From Flavobacterium sp. 140616W15 (lineage in GTDB: Bacteria; Bacteroidota; Bacteroidia; Flavobacteriales; Flavobacteriaceae), in NCBI RefSeq assembly GCF_003668995.1, contig NZ_CP033068.1:1178001-1242000 (forward strand): DNA of 64,000 nucleotides, in the 5' to 3' direction. The translations under genes and the position numbers were made by a program. Positions 26,193 to 35,751 of this stretch are shown one piece after another. The notes below the pieces were generated by a model. It searched no databases. It worked only from the letters and a program-made list of their open reading frames with translations, and was not told where the DNA came from. Position 1 is the stretch's first letter, and every line of letters begins with the position of its first letter.

Positions 26193-27362
26193 TTATTTAA
26201 GTTCGGCAAATAAAGCATCAGCATCTTTCGAGTCCCAATCCATTTCTTTGCAAATAGCTTTAGCCTTTTTAGCATAAACTAAAGCTGATTTTTTGTCTTT
26301 AACTTTAATATAAAGACGCGCTAATAATAAATTACCATCGTAAGCATCATTTAGTTCTAATGAACGTTTTACCCATTCGATAGATTTTTTAAGGCTTTCA
26401 GTATCAGTGATGTTTTTTAGGTAAACTTGTCCAATTTCTTTAAGAGTATTTGGACTATTCCATACATATTTTTGAGTTCCATCTAAAGCAGTTTTGTTAT
26501 AATACTTCCAATTGGTACTTCTTTCAGCAATTGTTAAATCATAAGAGAAAATAAGAGAATCAGTTTTTTGAAGACGAATCGTTTTGGCAATTTCTCTTTG
26601 TTTGTAATAGTTAATGGTATCAAGACTTTCAGTATAAGGACGAAGCAATTCAGTTACAATATTAATTATCTTTTTCTCTACACGATCAGGAGAAACAACA
26701 TTTCCAAATTCCTTTTGATGTTGCAATACATATTGAAATTCATGCGATTTGATATCACTTACGCCATTAGCAATAATACGCCAGTTCATTTCAGTAAGTA
26801 ATTGAGCATCCGATTGTGTGGCAAGATAGGTATGAGTGGCTTTGGATAAATCGACTCTTTCACGACCTTTTCTCAATGTAGTCAAGTATGCCAAACATTT
26901 ATTAGGATTACTTGGGTCAGCCATGAATACAGACTCCAAATAAGGCAATTGCATTTTAGGATTTAAAGCGTTTTTGATTTCGTTTAAGAATGCAGCAGTT
27001 TTTATTTCGCCTTTCAAATTATATAAAACAGTTTCATTAGAATCAACAATTAAAAAACTAGGTAATGATTTAGTGTCAAACTTAGTTTTTAAAGCAAGAC
27101 CTTCTTCTTTATCAATATCTTTCCAAACACAAATGTAATTGTCTTTTAAAAAAGTCATTACTGTAGCATCTTTTAAAGTACCATTCTTCATAGCATTGCA
27201 ATGCGGGCACCAATTAGCATAAAGCATAATAAATACAGGTTTGCTTTCTTGTTTCGCCTTTACTAAAGCATCTTTGTATGAAATGTCATCATGAATGAAT
27301 TGATTTTGAGCATTTCCTGTATGTATAAAAAGTAGGAGTAACGATAGATAAATAAAGCGCAT
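26193..27362 (-). CDS. Periplasmic thioredoxin-fold protein with helical C-terminal domain
   Basis: 389 residues. A signal peptide (MRFIYLSLLLLFIHTGNAQ) leads into a thioredoxin domain of the DUF255/Thioredoxin_7 sort, with the redox site WCPHC at residues 51-55. The rest (about 140-389) is helical, ending in two TPR-like units (AYDGNLLLARLYIKVKDKKS, ALVYAKKAKAICKEM). It probably reduces or isomerises disulfides or reduces periplasmic partners. Similar proteins are common in Bacteroidota; the partners are unknown. It is divergent from menD. Confidence 0.85.
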   Translation of the reverse strand: MRFIYLSLLLLFIHTGNAQNQFIHDDISYKDALVKAKQESKPVFIMLYANWCPHCNAMKNGTLKDATVMTFLKDNYICVWKDIDKEEGLALKTKFDTKSLPSFLIVDSNETVLYNLKGEIKTAAFLNEIKNALNPKMQLPYLESVFMADPSNPNKCLAYLTTLRKGRERVDLSKATHTYLATQSDAQLLTEMNWRIIANGVSDIKSHEFQYVLQHQKEFGNVVSPDRVEKKIINIVTELLRPYTESLDTINYYKQREIAKTIRLQKTDSLIFSYDLTIAERSTNWKYYNKTALDGTQKYVWNSPNTLKEIGQVYLKNITDTESLKKSIEWVKRSLELNDAYDGNLLLARLYIKVKDKKSALVYAKKAKAICKEMDWDSKDADALFAELK

Positions 27363-27467
27363 AATTCTTCAGTTTTATTAAAGACAATTTTTACAAATAT
27401 ATTTCCTTTTTCTATAAGTAGATGGTAATATATTGTTATTTATACCCTAAATCATGTCTGAACTCAT

Positions 27468-27475
27468 TAACTTTG
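27468..27475 (+). promoter_or_regulatory. Candidate -7 box before menD
   Basis: TAACTTTG fits the Bacteroidota -7 consensus TAnnTTTG and lies 21 bases before ATG 27496, inside the longer frame. No convincing -33 TTTG was found at the proper distance. Confidence 0.35.
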
Positions 27476-27495
27476 TGTTTTATAATTTCGAAAAA

Positions 27496-29157
27496 ATGAT
27501 TTACCCCAAAATACCACTTGCACAGAGTATCATTCAAATTTGTTTAGAAAAAGGAATCACCAATATAATTATATCTCCCGGGTCGCGAAATGCGCCTTTA
27601 ACCATAGGATTTGTTAGTAACCCAGCCTTTCAGTGCTATAGTATTGCAGACGAAAGGTGTGCTGCATTTTTTGCATTAGGAATTGCTCAGCAAACCCATC
27701 AACCAACAGCTTTGGTTTGTACTTCTGGCTCAGCATTGCTAAATTATTATCCCGCTTTTGCAGAAGCATTTTATAGCCAGATACCGTTAATTGTAATCTC
27801 AGCAGATCGTCCGCAAAGTAAAATAGATATAGGTGATGGGCAAACCATTCGACAAGAAAATGTATATAGCAATCACTCCTTGTATAATGCTAATTTGCAT
27901 GAAGATGTCTCGCCAGAAAATGATAAGAAAATCAACGAAGCAATAGATACAGCTAGAATACAAAAAGGGCCAGTACATATTAATGCACCATTCGAAGAAC
28001 CGCTATACGAAACAGTTTCAGAACTTACTGTTAGCCCAATAATAGACACTTACGTAAAAGAAAACCAGTCAGAAGCAATAGTAGATATAGCTAATATGGT
28101 TGCTGATTGGAATAAATCGACTCGTAAGATGGTACTTGTAGGAGTAAATGAGCCACATACTATTAATCAAAAAATAATTGAAAGATTAGCCAATGATGAA
28201 TCAGTAGTTGTTTTAACCGAAACAACATCTAACTTGCATCATCCGAGTTTTGTAAATAGTATCGATACTTTAATTACGCCGTTTACACCAGCAGATTTTG
28301 AAGATTTCCAACCAGAAATTTTAATCACTTTTGGAGGAATGATAGTTTCTAAACGCATCAAAGCATTTCTACGAAAGTACAAACCAAAGCAACATTGGCA
28401 TATAGATACGTTAAGAGCGTATGATACATTTGGAGCTTCACCAAATCATATAAAAACAAATCCAAATGATTTCTTCGAAGCATTTTTGCCTCAAACGGAA
28501 TCTATTGAAAGTGATTACTTTTCAAAAATTGAAAAAATAAATGATTTAAGAAAAGTAAGAGCACAGGAATATTTAGGAAAGATTCCATTTTCAGATTTTA
28601 AGGTCTTCGAAAAAGTAATTGAATCATTGCCAAAAAACAGTCAATTACAAATAAGTAATAGTTCGGCTATTCGATATGCACAATTAATCGACATAGACTC
28701 ATCGATAGATGTTTTCTGTAATCGTGGTACGAGTGGTATCGATGGTAGTACATCAACAGCTATAGGAGCCGCAGTAGGCAATCCTAAGCCAGCAGTTTTT
28801 ATTACAGGAGACATTAGTTTCTTGTATGATAGTAATGCTTTATGGAATAGTTATATTCCGAATGATTTTAAAATTATAATCGTAAACAATGGGGGAGGAG
28901 GAATCTTCCGTATTTTGCCAGGACATCAGGAGCAACCAGTGTTTAATACCTTTTTTGAAACATCACATCATTTAACGGCCGAGTATATGGCAAGAATGTT
29001 TAAAATGACTTATATAAAGGCTGATGATGAAAATGCATTACAATTGGGATTAAAATCATTGTACAATACAAACGGAGCACCAGCAATTCTAGAAATTTTC
29101 ACGCCAACATTTGAAAACGACAAAATATTGCTTCAGTTTTTTAAAGAATTATTGTAA
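27496..29157 (+). CDS. menD: 2-succinyl-5-enolpyruvyl-6-hydroxy-3-cyclohexene-1-carboxylate synthase (MenD)
   Basis: 553 residues from ATG 27496 (MIYPKIPLAQSI). The first ATG at 27454 is poorly supported and lies on a -7-like box. A ThDP enzyme of menaquinone synthesis joining isochorismate and 2-oxoglutarate. The N-terminal signature is NIIISPGSRNAPLTIGF; a conserved Glu lies in DERCAAFFALG. The ThDP-Mg site is GDISFLYDSNALWN, with NNGGGGIFRILPG following. The C-terminus is complete. Along this 10-kb stretch menB, menA and menC follow on the same strand, although not as one tight operon. Confidence 0.96.
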   Translation: MIYPKIPLAQSIIQICLEKGITNIIISPGSRNAPLTIGFVSNPAFQCYSIADERCAAFFALGIAQQTHQPTALVCTSGSALLNYYPAFAEAFYSQIPLIVISADRPQSKIDIGDGQTIRQENVYSNHSLYNANLHEDVSPENDKKINEAIDTARIQKGPVHINAPFEEPLYETVSELTVSPIIDTYVKENQSEAIVDIANMVADWNKSTRKMVLVGVNEPHTINQKIIERLANDESVVVLTETTSNLHHPSFVNSIDTLITPFTPADFEDFQPEILITFGGMIVSKRIKAFLRKYKPKQHWHIDTLRAYDTFGASPNHIKTNPNDFFEAFLPQTESIESDYFSKIEKINDLRKVRAQEYLGKIPFSDFKVFEKVIESLPKNSQLQISNSSAIRYAQLIDIDSSIDVFCNRGTSGIDGSTSTAIGAAVGNPKPAVFITGDISFLYDSNALWNSYIPNDFKIIIVNNGGGGIFRILPGHQEQPVFNTFFETSHHLTAEYMARMFKMTYIKADDENALQLGLKSLYNTNGAPAILEIFTPTFENDKILLQFFKELL

Positions 29158-29251
29158 ACTTATTTTTGTCTTAAATAAACACGATATATAGAATAAAAGC
29201 TTAAATTTGAGAGTATAAACCAATTATTAATCAACTATTAAATTTTTATTT

Positions 29252-29593
29252 ATGAGTGCAAGAGACGAATTAATTGTAAAGTATGCTGCTGATTTAAAAG
29301 ACAAGTGTGGTGTAACTCCAGATATGGATTTATTGACAAAAGTAACTATTGGTTGTGGTCCGTCAATATATAATGCAGATGCAGCAACGGTTGCAGGAAC
29401 GCAAAAATCGGAATTGGATACCGTAAAGAATAATTTTTTAATCAAGAAATTAGGCTTGCCAGATACACCAGCTTTAGATGCTGGAATCGATGCTGTATTA
29501 GAACAATACGGACGCTCAAACAAGAATAAATATAGAGCAGTTGTGTACTATTTATTAACGAAACACTTTAAAAAAGAAAGTGTTTACAAATAG
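29252..29593 (+). CDS. DUF2853 family protein
   Basis: 113 residues, a single DUF2853 domain. Its signature is the stretch KCGVTPDMDLLTKVTIGCGPSIYNADAATV and the C-terminal NKYRAVVYYLLTKHFKKESVY. It is a small soluble helical protein with no known function. It is followed by a strong terminator and preceded by 94 bases of non-coding sequence after menD, so it is probably monocistronic. Confidence 0.9.
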   Translation: MSARDELIVKYAADLKDKCGVTPDMDLLTKVTIGCGPSIYNADAATVAGTQKSELDTVKNNFLIKKLGLPDTPALDAGIDAVLEQYGRSNKNKYRAVVYYLLTKHFKKESVYK

Positions 29594-29612
29594 TATCTCA
29601 TTATAAAATAAT

Positions 29613-29637
29613 AAAAGCGCCCAAAAGGCGCTTTTTT
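29613..29637 (+). terminator. Terminator of the DUF2853 gene
   Basis: A GC-rich hairpin (AAAAGCGCC, short loop, GGCGCTTTTTT) with a T run starts 20 bases after the stop codon. On the other strand it would also serve the small fragment at 29646-29765. Confidence 0.88.
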
Positions 29638-29645
29638 AATGAAAA

Positions 29646-29765
29646 TTAATTGAGGTCTATTGCAACAACTCCAGAATCATCATCGTTTGCTTCAGGATCG
29701 TTATTATTTGTTTGAGATTGTATAAAAGGGGAAAGAAATAGTAATGTAAAGATATAAATAAGAGA
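29646..29765 (-). pseudogene. Possible remnant of a small secreted protein
   Basis: An open minus-strand frame without any ATG, GTG or TTG start reads a signal-peptide-like start (LIYIFTLLFLSPFIQSQ) and then an acidic tail (NNNDPEANDDDSGVVAIDLN, stop). This resembles the secreted small proteins common in Flavobacteriaceae, but the 5' part is missing or out of frame (an in-frame stop precedes it). It could be a gene fragment or a gene that uses a non-standard start. No annotation exists to compare with. Confidence 0.3.
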
Positions 29766-29870
29766 TTATCGTTTGATTTATTTGTAGTTTATTGATATAA
29801 TCTCAAATTTAATTAAAAAATAAAACGATTAGAAAACTTAACATAAAGAATCCTTCATAAATACTTTTCC

Positions 29871-29897
29871 TTGGTAGATTCAAACTTCGTACCTTTG
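29871..29897 (+). promoter_or_regulatory. Candidate promoter of the CvfB-like gene
   Basis: TTG (29871) and TACCTTTG (29890-29897) resemble the -33 and -7 boxes; the spacing of 16 bases is slightly short. The -7 box lies 45 bases before the start codon. Confidence 0.4.
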
Positions 29898-29942
29898 CAA
29901 CTTAGAAACTTGCTTAGATAGCAATACAGAACTTTAAAGAAG

Positions 29943-30797
29943 ATGATTGAAATAGGAAAATACAATACACTAACTATATTACGTGATACCAAAGTAGGAT
30001 TGTTTTTGGGTAACCCCGAAAAAGATCCAGAAGGGATACACGACATACTTTTACCAAACAAATATGTTCCAAATGAATTTGAAATAGGCGAAGAACTCAT
30101 TGTTTTTGTTTATTTAGATCACGAAGAGCGTCCAGTTGCAACAACTTTAGAACCATATATTTTACTAAATGAGTTTGCTCTTTTGCGAGTAAACTACATT
30201 AATCAGATTGGTGCTTTTATGGATTGGGGAATGGAAAAAGATATCCTGGTTCCATTTAAAGAACAGGCGCGTCCTATGGAAAAAGGAAAGCGTTATTTGG
30301 TTTATTTATACATGGACGAAAAAACCAATCGTTTGGTAGCTTCTAGTAAAACCAACCAGTTCCTGAGCAATGATAACTTAACAGTCGAAAAAGGAGAAGA
30401 GGTAGATTTAATTGTTTCTCATATAACTGAGATTGGGATTAATGTAATCATCAATGAGAAACACAAAGGGTTGCTGTACAAAGATGAGGTTTATGATGAT
30501 GCTATTCGTACAGGAGACCGTATGCGAGGTTATATTAAAAACATTCGCCCTGACAATAAAATTGATGTTTCATTGCAAGTGCAAGGATACCAAAGTATCG
30601 AGCCAAATGCTGATAAGATTTTGGATGAATTAAGAGCGAGTCGTGGTTTTTTAAGACTTACAGATAATTCACATCCTGAAGATATTAAAACGGTGCTTAA
30701 AATGAGTAAGAAAACATTCAAAAAAGCTATTGGGGCACTTTATAGAGAGAAACTAATCGAGATTAAAGAAGATGGAATCTATTTAGTTAAAGAATAA
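29943..30797 (+). CDS. CvfB-like S1 RNA-binding domain protein
   Basis: 284 residues, the size of CvfB/YitL. Residues 1-135 contain two S1-like modules (EIGKYNTLTILRDTKVGLFL and FALLRVNYINQIGAFMDWGMEKD). Residues 140-215 form the S1-type barrel (VDLIVSHITEIGINVIINEKHKGLL). A winged helix closes the protein (DIKTVLKMSKKTFKKAIGAL). Homologues bind RNA and influence virulence or growth in Gram-positive bacteria; in Bacteroidota the role is unknown. The gene ends with its own terminator. Confidence 0.88.
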   Translation: MIEIGKYNTLTILRDTKVGLFLGNPEKDPEGIHDILLPNKYVPNEFEIGEELIVFVYLDHEERPVATTLEPYILLNEFALLRVNYINQIGAFMDWGMEKDILVPFKEQARPMEKGKRYLVYLYMDEKTNRLVASSKTNQFLSNDNLTVEKGEEVDLIVSHITEIGINVIINEKHKGLLYKDEVYDDAIRTGDRMRGYIKNIRPDNKIDVSLQVQGYQSIEPNADKILDELRASRGFLRLTDNSHPEDIKTVLKMSKKTFKKAIGALYREKLIEIKEDGIYLVKE

Positions 30798-30803
30798 TAC
30801 AAC

Positions 30804-30842
30804 AAGAAAGGCTAATCATTACGATTAGCCTTTCTCTTTTTA
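30804..30842 (+). terminator. Terminator of the CvfB-like gene
   Basis: The stem AAGAAAGGCTAATC / GATTAGCCTTTCT is followed by CTTTTT, 8 bases after the stop codon. Confidence 0.87.
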
Positions 30843-31514
30843 TTCTAGTTTTAAAAAAAATTGTAATTAAAAAAAACAAAAATAAAAATAAATCTACTGT
30901 CATCGCGAAAAGTGAATAGAATCACACAATATAAATACTGTACTAACTCTTCTTGCGTGTGATTTATTACTTTTTCAGATGGGTTTGTCTGGAAATAAGG
31001 ATAACAAATACGTATATGCTAAAATTAATTTCACGGCAGAACCTTTGGTTTATTTTTAATATTTTAAAAGATGATTAAACTATAATGTACACTCATTTTT
31101 AGAGTAGCTTAATAAATCTTCCTCGTTAACCGTAGGTGTTACTATCTCTTTTTGGCAATTTCGACAAATGCTATTCTCATTTGCTCATGGTCTAGGGATT
31201 TTAAATTTAAAACCATAGAAAAATGAGCGACAAATTTTTTAAATTTTCTCAAAAAATCATTTTTTAGGTTAATAAATCAGTGAAAGAAAATCAATCTTAA
31301 ATGTGTACTTAAAATAGTGTATCACATTGATTAATAGATTGTAAAGATAAAAATAAAAAACAAAATACACTATAAAACAATATCGTTTTTTATTTTAAAA
31401 CAAGTTTTAACATTTGAGTAAAATTGTTTAAGGAATGACTTCATTAAAAATGTATAGCCTAAAGTGTAAAAAATGATTTATTTTTACACTATAATTAATT
31501 AAAAATAGCATCTA
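30843..31514. other. Long intergenic region before menB, no gene seen
   Basis: About 670 bases. I saw no frame with protein-like character on either strand. At about 30899-30966 a decayed inverted repeat (AATCACAC ... GTGTGATT) with TGTCATCGCG at its left edge recalls the widespread GTCATTGCGAGGAACGAAG-type repeat. The last 250 bases are very AT-rich. Confidence 0.5.
30899..30966. repeat. Decayed dispersed palindromic element
   Basis: GTCATCGCGAAAAGTG at the left and AATCACAC / GTGTGATT arms about 30 bases apart resemble a worn copy of a repeat found in many bacteria (GTCATTGCGAGGAACGAAGC...AATCACAC). The identification rests on memory and only a partial match. Confidence 0.35.
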
Positions 31515-32348
31515 ATGGATTGGATTACTGTCAGAGAATTTGAAGATATAACCTATAAAAAATGTAATGGAGTTGCAAGAATAGCCTTTAATAGACCTAA
31601 TGTTCGCAACGCATTTCGTCCAAAAACAACATCTGAATTATACCAAGCGTTCTACGATGCACAAGAAGACACTTCGATAGGAGTAGTTTTATTGTCAGCC
31701 GAAGGACCTTCGACTAAAGATGGCGTATATTCTTTTTGTAGTGGGGGAGATCAAAACGCAAGAGGCCATCAAGGATATGTAGGAGAAGATGGGCAACATC
31801 GTTTAAATATTCTAGAAGTACAACGTTTAATACGTTTTATGCCAAAAGTTGTTATAGCAGTAGTTCCAGGTTGGGCTGTTGGTGGAGGACATAGTTTGCA
31901 TGTAGTTTGTGATATGACATTAGCAAGTAAAGAACATGCTATTTTTAAGCAAACAGATGCTGATGTTACTAGTTTTGATGGAGGATATGGCTCAGCTTAT
32001 CTAGCCAAAATGGTTGGACAGAAAAAAGCACGTGAAATTTTCTTCTTAGGACGCAACTACTCAGCTCAGGAAGCAATGGATATGGGAATGGTAAATGCAG
32101 TAATTCCTCATGATGAACTAGAAGATACAGCTTATGAGTGGGCACAAGAGATATTGCAAAAATCTCCAACATCTATAAAAATGCTAAAATTTGCTATGAA
32201 TCTTACAGATGATGGTATGGTTGGGCAACAAGTTTTTGCTGGAGAAGCAACTCGTTTGGCTTATATGACTGAAGAAGCAAAAGAAGGTAGAAATGCCTTC
32301 CTAGAAAAAAGAAAGCCTAATTTTGGCGAAAACAAATGGTTACCATAA
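31515..32348 (+). CDS. menB: 1,4-dihydroxy-2-naphthoyl-CoA synthase (MenB)
   Basis: 277 residues, a crotonase-fold enzyme that closes the naphthoquinone ring of o-succinylbenzoyl-CoA in menaquinone synthesis. Diagnostic segments: the oxyanion-hole stretch FCSGGDQNARGHQGY (about residues 76-90), the MenB-specific VVPGWAVGGGHSLHVVCDMTLAS, and the FKQTDADVTSFDGGYGSAYLAKMVGQKKAREI active-site region with the catalytic Asp/Tyr area. The C-terminus FLEKRKPNFGENKWLP is typical. It lies 97 bases upstream of menA. Confidence 0.97.
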   Translation: MDWITVREFEDITYKKCNGVARIAFNRPNVRNAFRPKTTSELYQAFYDAQEDTSIGVVLLSAEGPSTKDGVYSFCSGGDQNARGHQGYVGEDGQHRLNILEVQRLIRFMPKVVIAVVPGWAVGGGHSLHVVCDMTLASKEHAIFKQTDADVTSFDGGYGSAYLAKMVGQKKAREIFFLGRNYSAQEAMDMGMVNAVIPHDELEDTAYEWAQEILQKSPTSIKMLKFAMNLTDDGMVGQQVFAGEATRLAYMTEEAKEGRNAFLEKRKPNFGENKWLP

Positions 32349-32374
32349 ATAAAAAAGTTTAAAAAATGTTTTAG

Positions 32375-32425
32375 GTTTCAGGTTCCAGGTTCTGAACTTG
32401 AAACGTGTAACATGAAACCTGAAAC
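32375..32425. repeat. Inverted repeat between menB and menA
   Basis: GTTTCAGGTTCC (32375-32386) is complementary at 11 of 12 positions to GAAACCTGAAAC (32414-32425). There is no T run, so it is probably a dispersed repeat rather than a terminator. Confidence 0.6.
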
Positions 32426-32445
32426 AAACTAAATAAAAAATCAGA

Positions 32446-33408
32446 ATGAAACATTGGATTGAAGCCGCTAGATTAAGAACATTACCTTTATCAGTCTCAG
32501 GGATTATTGTCGGTAGTATGTATGCTTTGGCAAATCCCACAGAAAACGTTTACACGCCAACAGAGGTTTTTAATTGGAAAATCTTTGGTTTTGCGCTGTT
32601 AACAACCCTTGGATTACAGGTTTTATCCAATTTTGCCAATGATTATGGTGATGGAGTAAAAGGAACCGATAACCAAGACAGAATAGGGCCTAAACGCGCC
32701 ATTCAAAGCGGTGTAATAACACCACAAGCTATGAAAAAGGCTATAATAATTACTGCTATATTGACTTTGTTGTCAGCAATAACATTGATTTATTTTGCTT
32801 TTGGCGAAACAAACTTTGTGTATTCAATCTTTTTCTTATTGTTAGGAATTGCTGCAATTATTTCGGCAATACGTTATACAGTAGGAAATTCAGCTTATGG
32901 ATATAAAGGATTTGGTGATCTATTTGTATTTGTATTCTTCGGATTAGTAAGTACATTAGGAGTGAATTTTTTATATTCAAAAGAAGTAGATCCACTTTTA
33001 ATCTTACCAGCAGTAGCAATAGGATTATTGAGTGTAGGGGTTTTAAACTTAAATAATATGCGTGATGAAGCTTCAGATAGAAAATCAGGCAAGAATACAA
33101 TTGTGGTAAAAATGGGAGGTGAGGCTGCCAAAAAATACCATTATTTTTTAATTATTGGAGCAATGGTTTCAGTAGTAGTATTTGCTGTTTTAAGCGATTA
33201 TCATTTTGATCAATACTTATTTTTGTTAGCCTATATACCTTTAACAAAACATTTAATTGTAGTTTCTAAAAACAAAGAGCCTAAGTTATTAGATCCCGAA
33301 TTAAAAAGAGTAGCACTAAGTACATTTTTACTTTCAGTATTATTGACTTTGTGTATGATTTCATTAATTTCAGACATTATTGTAAATCTCTTCTTAGGAG
33401 GAAGATAA
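32446..33408 (+). CDS. menA: 1,4-dihydroxy-2-naphthoate polyprenyltransferase (MenA)
   Basis: 320 residues with nine membrane spans. It prenylates DHNA to demethylmenaquinone. UbiA-type motif I is NDYGDGVKGTDNQDRIGPKRA (about 65-85), and motif II is NNMRDEASDRKSGKNTIVVKMGG (about 202-224). The N-terminal WIEAARLRTLPLSVSGIIVG is characteristic of MenA. It follows menB and precedes a UPF0173 hydrolase by 28 bases. Confidence 0.96.
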   Translation: MKHWIEAARLRTLPLSVSGIIVGSMYALANPTENVYTPTEVFNWKIFGFALLTTLGLQVLSNFANDYGDGVKGTDNQDRIGPKRAIQSGVITPQAMKKAIIITAILTLLSAITLIYFAFGETNFVYSIFFLLLGIAAIISAIRYTVGNSAYGYKGFGDLFVFVFFGLVSTLGVNFLYSKEVDPLLILPAVAIGLLSVGVLNLNNMRDEASDRKSGKNTIVVKMGGEAAKKYHYFLIIGAMVSVVVFAVLSDYHFDQYLFLLAYIPLTKHLIVVSKNKEPKLLDPELKRVALSTFLLSVLLTLCMISLISDIIVNLFLGGR

Positions 33409-33436
33409 ATATGTTAAATTTAAAATTTGTATCCAT

Positions 33437-34114
33437 ATGAAAATTACATTTTACGGTCATGCCTCATTAGGAATCGAAGTAGGAGGAAAGCACATTCTGG
33501 TAGATCCTTTTATTTCGGGAAATCCAATGGCTTCACATATCGATAGTAACACATTAAAAGCCGATTATATCTTGTTAACGCATGCGCATGGTGATCATAT
33601 TCTAGATGCCGAAGCAATTGCTAAACGTACCGGAGCAGTAATCGTATCTAATGCCGAAATTGCAGGTTATTTTGCTCAAAGAGAGTTAAATGCTCATCCA
33701 ATGAATCACGGAGGAAGCTGGCAATTTGATTTTGGGAGAGTGAAATATGTAAATGCAATACATTCAAGTTCATTTCCCGATGGTAGTAACGGAGGAAACC
33801 CAGGAGGATTTGTAATCGAAAGCGAACACAAAAACATCTATATAGCAGGAGATACTGCGCTTACAATGGATATGAAGTTAATCCCGATGCGTACCAAGCT
33901 AGATTTAGCTATTTTGCCAATAGGAGATAACTTTACCATGGATGTTGAAGATGCAATTATAGCATCAGATTTTATAGAATGTGATAAAATTTTAGGGTAT
34001 CATTTTGATACTTTTGGATATATTAAAATTAATCATGATGAAGCAATTCGTAAGTTTTTTGATAAAGGAAAAGACTTAATGCTTCTTGAAATAGGAGAAT
34101 CTATTGAATTATAA
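33437..34114 (+). CDS. UPF0173 metal-dependent hydrolase (metallo-beta-lactamase fold)
   Basis: 225 residues. The zinc motif LTHAHGDHILDA (about residues 48-59) is HxHxDH-like (H-A-H-G-D-H), and later ligands occur in ALTMDMK and GYHFDTF. The N-terminus MKITFYGHASLGIEVGGKHILVDPFISGNP is the UPF0173 signature (YtkL-like). Its substrate is unknown. It follows menA closely on the same strand and may be in its transcript. Confidence 0.9.
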   Translation: MKITFYGHASLGIEVGGKHILVDPFISGNPMASHIDSNTLKADYILLTHAHGDHILDAEAIAKRTGAVIVSNAEIAGYFAQRELNAHPMNHGGSWQFDFGRVKYVNAIHSSSFPDGSNGGNPGGFVIESEHKNIYIAGDTALTMDMKLIPMRTKLDLAILPIGDNFTMDVEDAIIASDFIECDKILGYHFDTFGYIKINHDEAIRKFFDKGKDLMLLEIGESIEL

Positions 34115-34301
34115 ACGGAATAGTATTTGTTATCCTGATGTAATTTAAGGGATAGAAGTTGTTCACTTCGTTAGTTCATTTTATTAGTAACCAGCTTATA
34201 TGCTTTATCTCTTTCTTAGCTAAAGAAGTTAGGAAAAGATATAGTAGTCTCTAAGTAGTTATTAAGGATATAGCTAAAAATATATATTTAATCAATAAAG
34301 C

Positions 34302-35750
34302 ATGAATTCTAGAAAAGTACTTTTATTTATTTTGATTATTGTTTCATATGGCTCATATGCACAAAAATGTTCTTGTGAAGATAATTTTTATTGGCTTAAG
34401 AAAACGTTTGAAGAAAACGACGCTGGTTTTCAGTACGTCATTGATGAAAAAGGATTGACAGAATATAAAAATCACAATAGTATTTTTGTCAAGAAAGTAA
34501 AAAAAATAAAAGAGCTGGATGATTGTAGAAAAGTACTTTCTGATTGGTTACTCTTTTTTAGACCGGGACATTTATCACTATCTGTAAATCAGGAAAATAT
34601 TAAAAAAACAGTTAGTAAGATTGATCCAGAGGTTGGGAAAAATTGGGAAAAAGTAGAAATAAAGGAAGATGTATTAAAGGATAATTTATTAAGAGTTGTA
34701 CAGCCTAGCTTTGAGGGGATATGGGTTTCTGGAGCTTATACTATTGGAGTTGTAAAAAGAAATGATGAATATATTGGTTACATTTTAAATTCAGAAGGAA
34801 CAAAATGGAAGCAATATCAAGTAAAATTTAAGATTAAAGAGAATTTAGATAAAACATATAATGCTATATATTATATGGGAGATTACTCTGTTCAAAAATT
34901 CAAGGATGTACAACTTATTGGAAAAAATTTATTGAAAATTGGTTTTATTTCATTAGTAAGAACCTTTCCAAATAACTTAGAAGATACTCCATTAATAAAT
35001 GATTATATAGAATCGCTAACTACTCAAAAACCTTACCTCAAAGAGATCTCGAAACAAACTATTTTATTGCGAATTCCAACATTTAATTATTCTAATAAAA
35101 AAATGATTGATAGCATACTTATTGCTAACAATAGTTTAATTCTTTCAAGAGAAAATTTAATAATTGATATAAGAAATAACGGAGGTGGTTCAGATGCCAG
35201 TTTCCAAAAAATAATTCCATATTTATATACGAATCCTATTAGAACAGTTGGTGTTGAATTTTTATCTACTGTGCAGAATAATAAACGAATGGAAGATTTT
35301 ATGGCAGACCCAGATTGGTCAGCAGGGGATAAGGAATGGGCTAGGAAAGGGTTAGAAAAACTGAATGCTAACATTGGTAAATATGTTAGTTTACAAGAAA
35401 ATACAGTTGATGAGTATAAGTTAGATCGTGTTTATGATAACCCCAAAAATGTTGCAATCATTATTAATAAAAATAATGGAAGTACAGCAGAGGAATTTCT
35501 ATTAGTAGCAAAACAAAGTAAAAAAGTTAAGCTTTTCGGGACAACAACAGAAGGAGTATTGGATATTTCTAATATGTATTTTGTTAATTCTCCATGCAAA
35601 GATTTAAAACTCGGATATTCACTCTCAAAAAGTCTAAGAATTCCAGATATGCAAATTGATAGAAAAGGGATTCAGCCAGATTATTATATAGATAAGACTA
35701 TTCCCGATTATGATTGGATTAAATTTACAGAAAACATATTAATTAAGTAA
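34302..35750 (+). CDS. Secreted S41 family peptidase
   Basis: 482 residues. A signal peptide (MNSRKVLLFILIIVSYGSYAQ) is followed by a Cys-containing N-terminal domain (KCSCEDNFYWLKKTFEE). A C-terminal-processing-protease domain contains ENLIIDIRNNGGGSDASFQ and NNGSTAEEFLLVAKQSKKVKLFGTTTEG, where the Ser and Lys of the S41 dyad should lie. No PDZ domain is obvious. It likely cleaves periplasmic proteins. It runs directly into the next gene, which starts 1 base after this stop. Confidence 0.85.
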   Translation: MNSRKVLLFILIIVSYGSYAQKCSCEDNFYWLKKTFEENDAGFQYVIDEKGLTEYKNHNSIFVKKVKKIKELDDCRKVLSDWLLFFRPGHLSLSVNQENIKKTVSKIDPEVGKNWEKVEIKEDVLKDNLLRVVQPSFEGIWVSGAYTIGVVKRNDEYIGYILNSEGTKWKQYQVKFKIKENLDKTYNAIYYMGDYSVQKFKDVQLIGKNLLKIGFISLVRTFPNNLEDTPLINDYIESLTTQKPYLKEISKQTILLRIPTFNYSNKKMIDSILIANNSLILSRENLIIDIRNNGGGSDASFQKIIPYLYTNPIRTVGVEFLSTVQNNKRMEDFMADPDWSAGDKEWARKGLEKLNANIGKYVSLQENTVDEYKLDRVYDNPKNVAIIINKNNGSTAEEFLLVAKQSKKVKLFGTTTEGVLDISNMYFVNSPCKDLKLGYSLSKSLRIPDMQIDRKGIQPDYYIDKTIPDYDWIKFTENILIK

Positions 35751-35751
35751 T

